From Savagea sp. (GTDB lineage Bacteria; Bacillota; Bacilli; Bacillales_A; Planococcaceae), in contig JASKZX010000043.1 in the NCBI GenBank assembly GCA_030147435.1, positions 1 through 5,061 of the forward strand: DNA of 5,061 bases, written 5' to 3'. Each line of letters opens with the position of its first letter. Within the stretch, counting starts at the first letter, position 1. Shown here one piece after another: positions 4,668 through 5,061 of this stretch. A program made the translations under genes and the position numbers. Under the pieces are notes generated by a model, which was not told where the DNA came from, searched no databases, and worked only from the letters and a program-made list of their open reading frames with translations.

Positions 4668-5061
4668 TTAATTTTTTTCTATAGAAACAATCTCTTCCTT
4701 ATAGGGCGTCTGTGAAAAAACTTTCATCTCTACCGATCTTTTTTTGTACCAATCGATGAATTGATGAGCAAAATCAGTAGGTACGTCGTGTAAAGTTTGT
4801 GTATATTGTCTGTTGAAAAAGGTGATTGACGTGACACCGAAAAGTTGTTGGAAAATCGAATGTTCCTTTTCGACTTGAACGATATAACGACGTGTAGTAA
4901 TGACTGTAGATGTCGACAGCGCACCACTTTTATACATGACACGCTCACCATCTGTTGCAAAACGTGTTCGGTAAAAATCGAGTATACGTAATAGATACGT
5001 AATTACGAGCACGATCAGCGCAAAGGCAATTGGTTTTTCAAAATAATAAAGAGCAGCTGCT
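4668..5061 (-). CDS. Bacterial PH-domain (bPH_2, YdbS/YdbT-like) membrane protein (5'-partial)
   Basis: The frame is open from the right window edge (first full codon ends at 5060) to the TAA at 4670-4668, giving 130 C-terminal residues. The GTG at 5012 is internal to an open frame and need not be a start. Residues about 1-26 (ALYYFEKPIAFALIVLVITYLLRIL) look like one membrane segment or a hairpin. The following part (TRFATDGERVMYKSGALSTSTVITTRRYIVQVEKEHSIFQQLFGVTSITF) follows the bPH_2 pattern: a strand with 'G.l...t..i...ri..v....s..q.lfG...i.f'. In Bacillus YdbS/YdbT, such domains follow membrane helices, and those proteins are linked to membrane stress and bacteriocin resistance. This may be the last domain of a longer YdbT-type protein, but the rest is off the window. 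It runs into the mgtE promoter with no terminator between. Family call is by pattern. Confidence 0.8.
   Translation of the reverse strand, partial: AAALYYFEKPIAFALIVLVITYLLRILDFYRTRFATDGERVMYKSGALSTSTVITTRRYIVQVEKEHSIFQQLFGVTSITFFNRQYTQTLHDVPTDFAHQFIDWYKKRSVEMKVFSQTPYKEEIVSIEKN

Overview
The window looks like chromosomal DNA from a low-GC Gram-positive bacterium of the Bacillales. Protein families, strong AGGAGG-type Shine-Dalgarno (SD) sites, classical intrinsic terminators and a Firmicutes-style M-box riboswitch all point that way. I cannot name the genus from sequence alone.

Plus strand, left part: the 3' end (570 codons) of an oligoendopeptidase F gene (pepF, M3 metallopeptidase) enters from the left edge and stops at 1715. 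A clear intrinsic terminator follows. A small DUF4870-type membrane protein gene (1819-2139) comes next. It ends at a strong hairpin (2151-2186) that separates it from the convergent minus-strand genes and probably terminates both directions.

Minus strand, right to left: a 5'-truncated gene for a bacterial PH-domain (bPH_2/YdbT-like) membrane protein enters from the right edge and stops at 4668. Ten bases later begins a good SigA promoter (TTGACA, 17-nt spacer, TGC-TACAGT). It drives a leader of about 410 nt holding an M-box Mg2+ riboswitch aptamer (about 4438-4604), an identifiable antiterminator pairing and an intrinsic terminator (4335-4373). The transcript that escapes the terminator encodes, in order, a 26-codon leader ORF with an acidic/proline stretch, an MgtE Mg2+ transporter, an MgtC/SapB-family membrane protein and an unrecognised 89-residue basic protein. 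The four reading frames are tightly packed. Two of the downstream SD sites overlap the preceding stop codon, so translational coupling is likely. The whole block reads as one Mg2+-responsive operon.

The most interesting points are these. (1) The short ORF between the riboswitch terminator and mgtE has its own SD, an Asp/Glu-Pro-rich segment, an internal 10-bp hairpin and a stop codon inside the mgtE ribosome binding site. This suggests a second, translation-based layer of Mg2+ control like the MgtL leader peptide idea in enterobacteria. (2) The MgtE is only 326 aa and lacks the whole N-terminal cytosolic domain, while keeping the CBS pair and the transmembrane channel. (3) An unknown 89-aa protein carries a duplicated YP[RK]W-IH motif and is tied to the Mg2+ operon. 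No mobile element, CRISPR array, tRNA or rRNA was seen.
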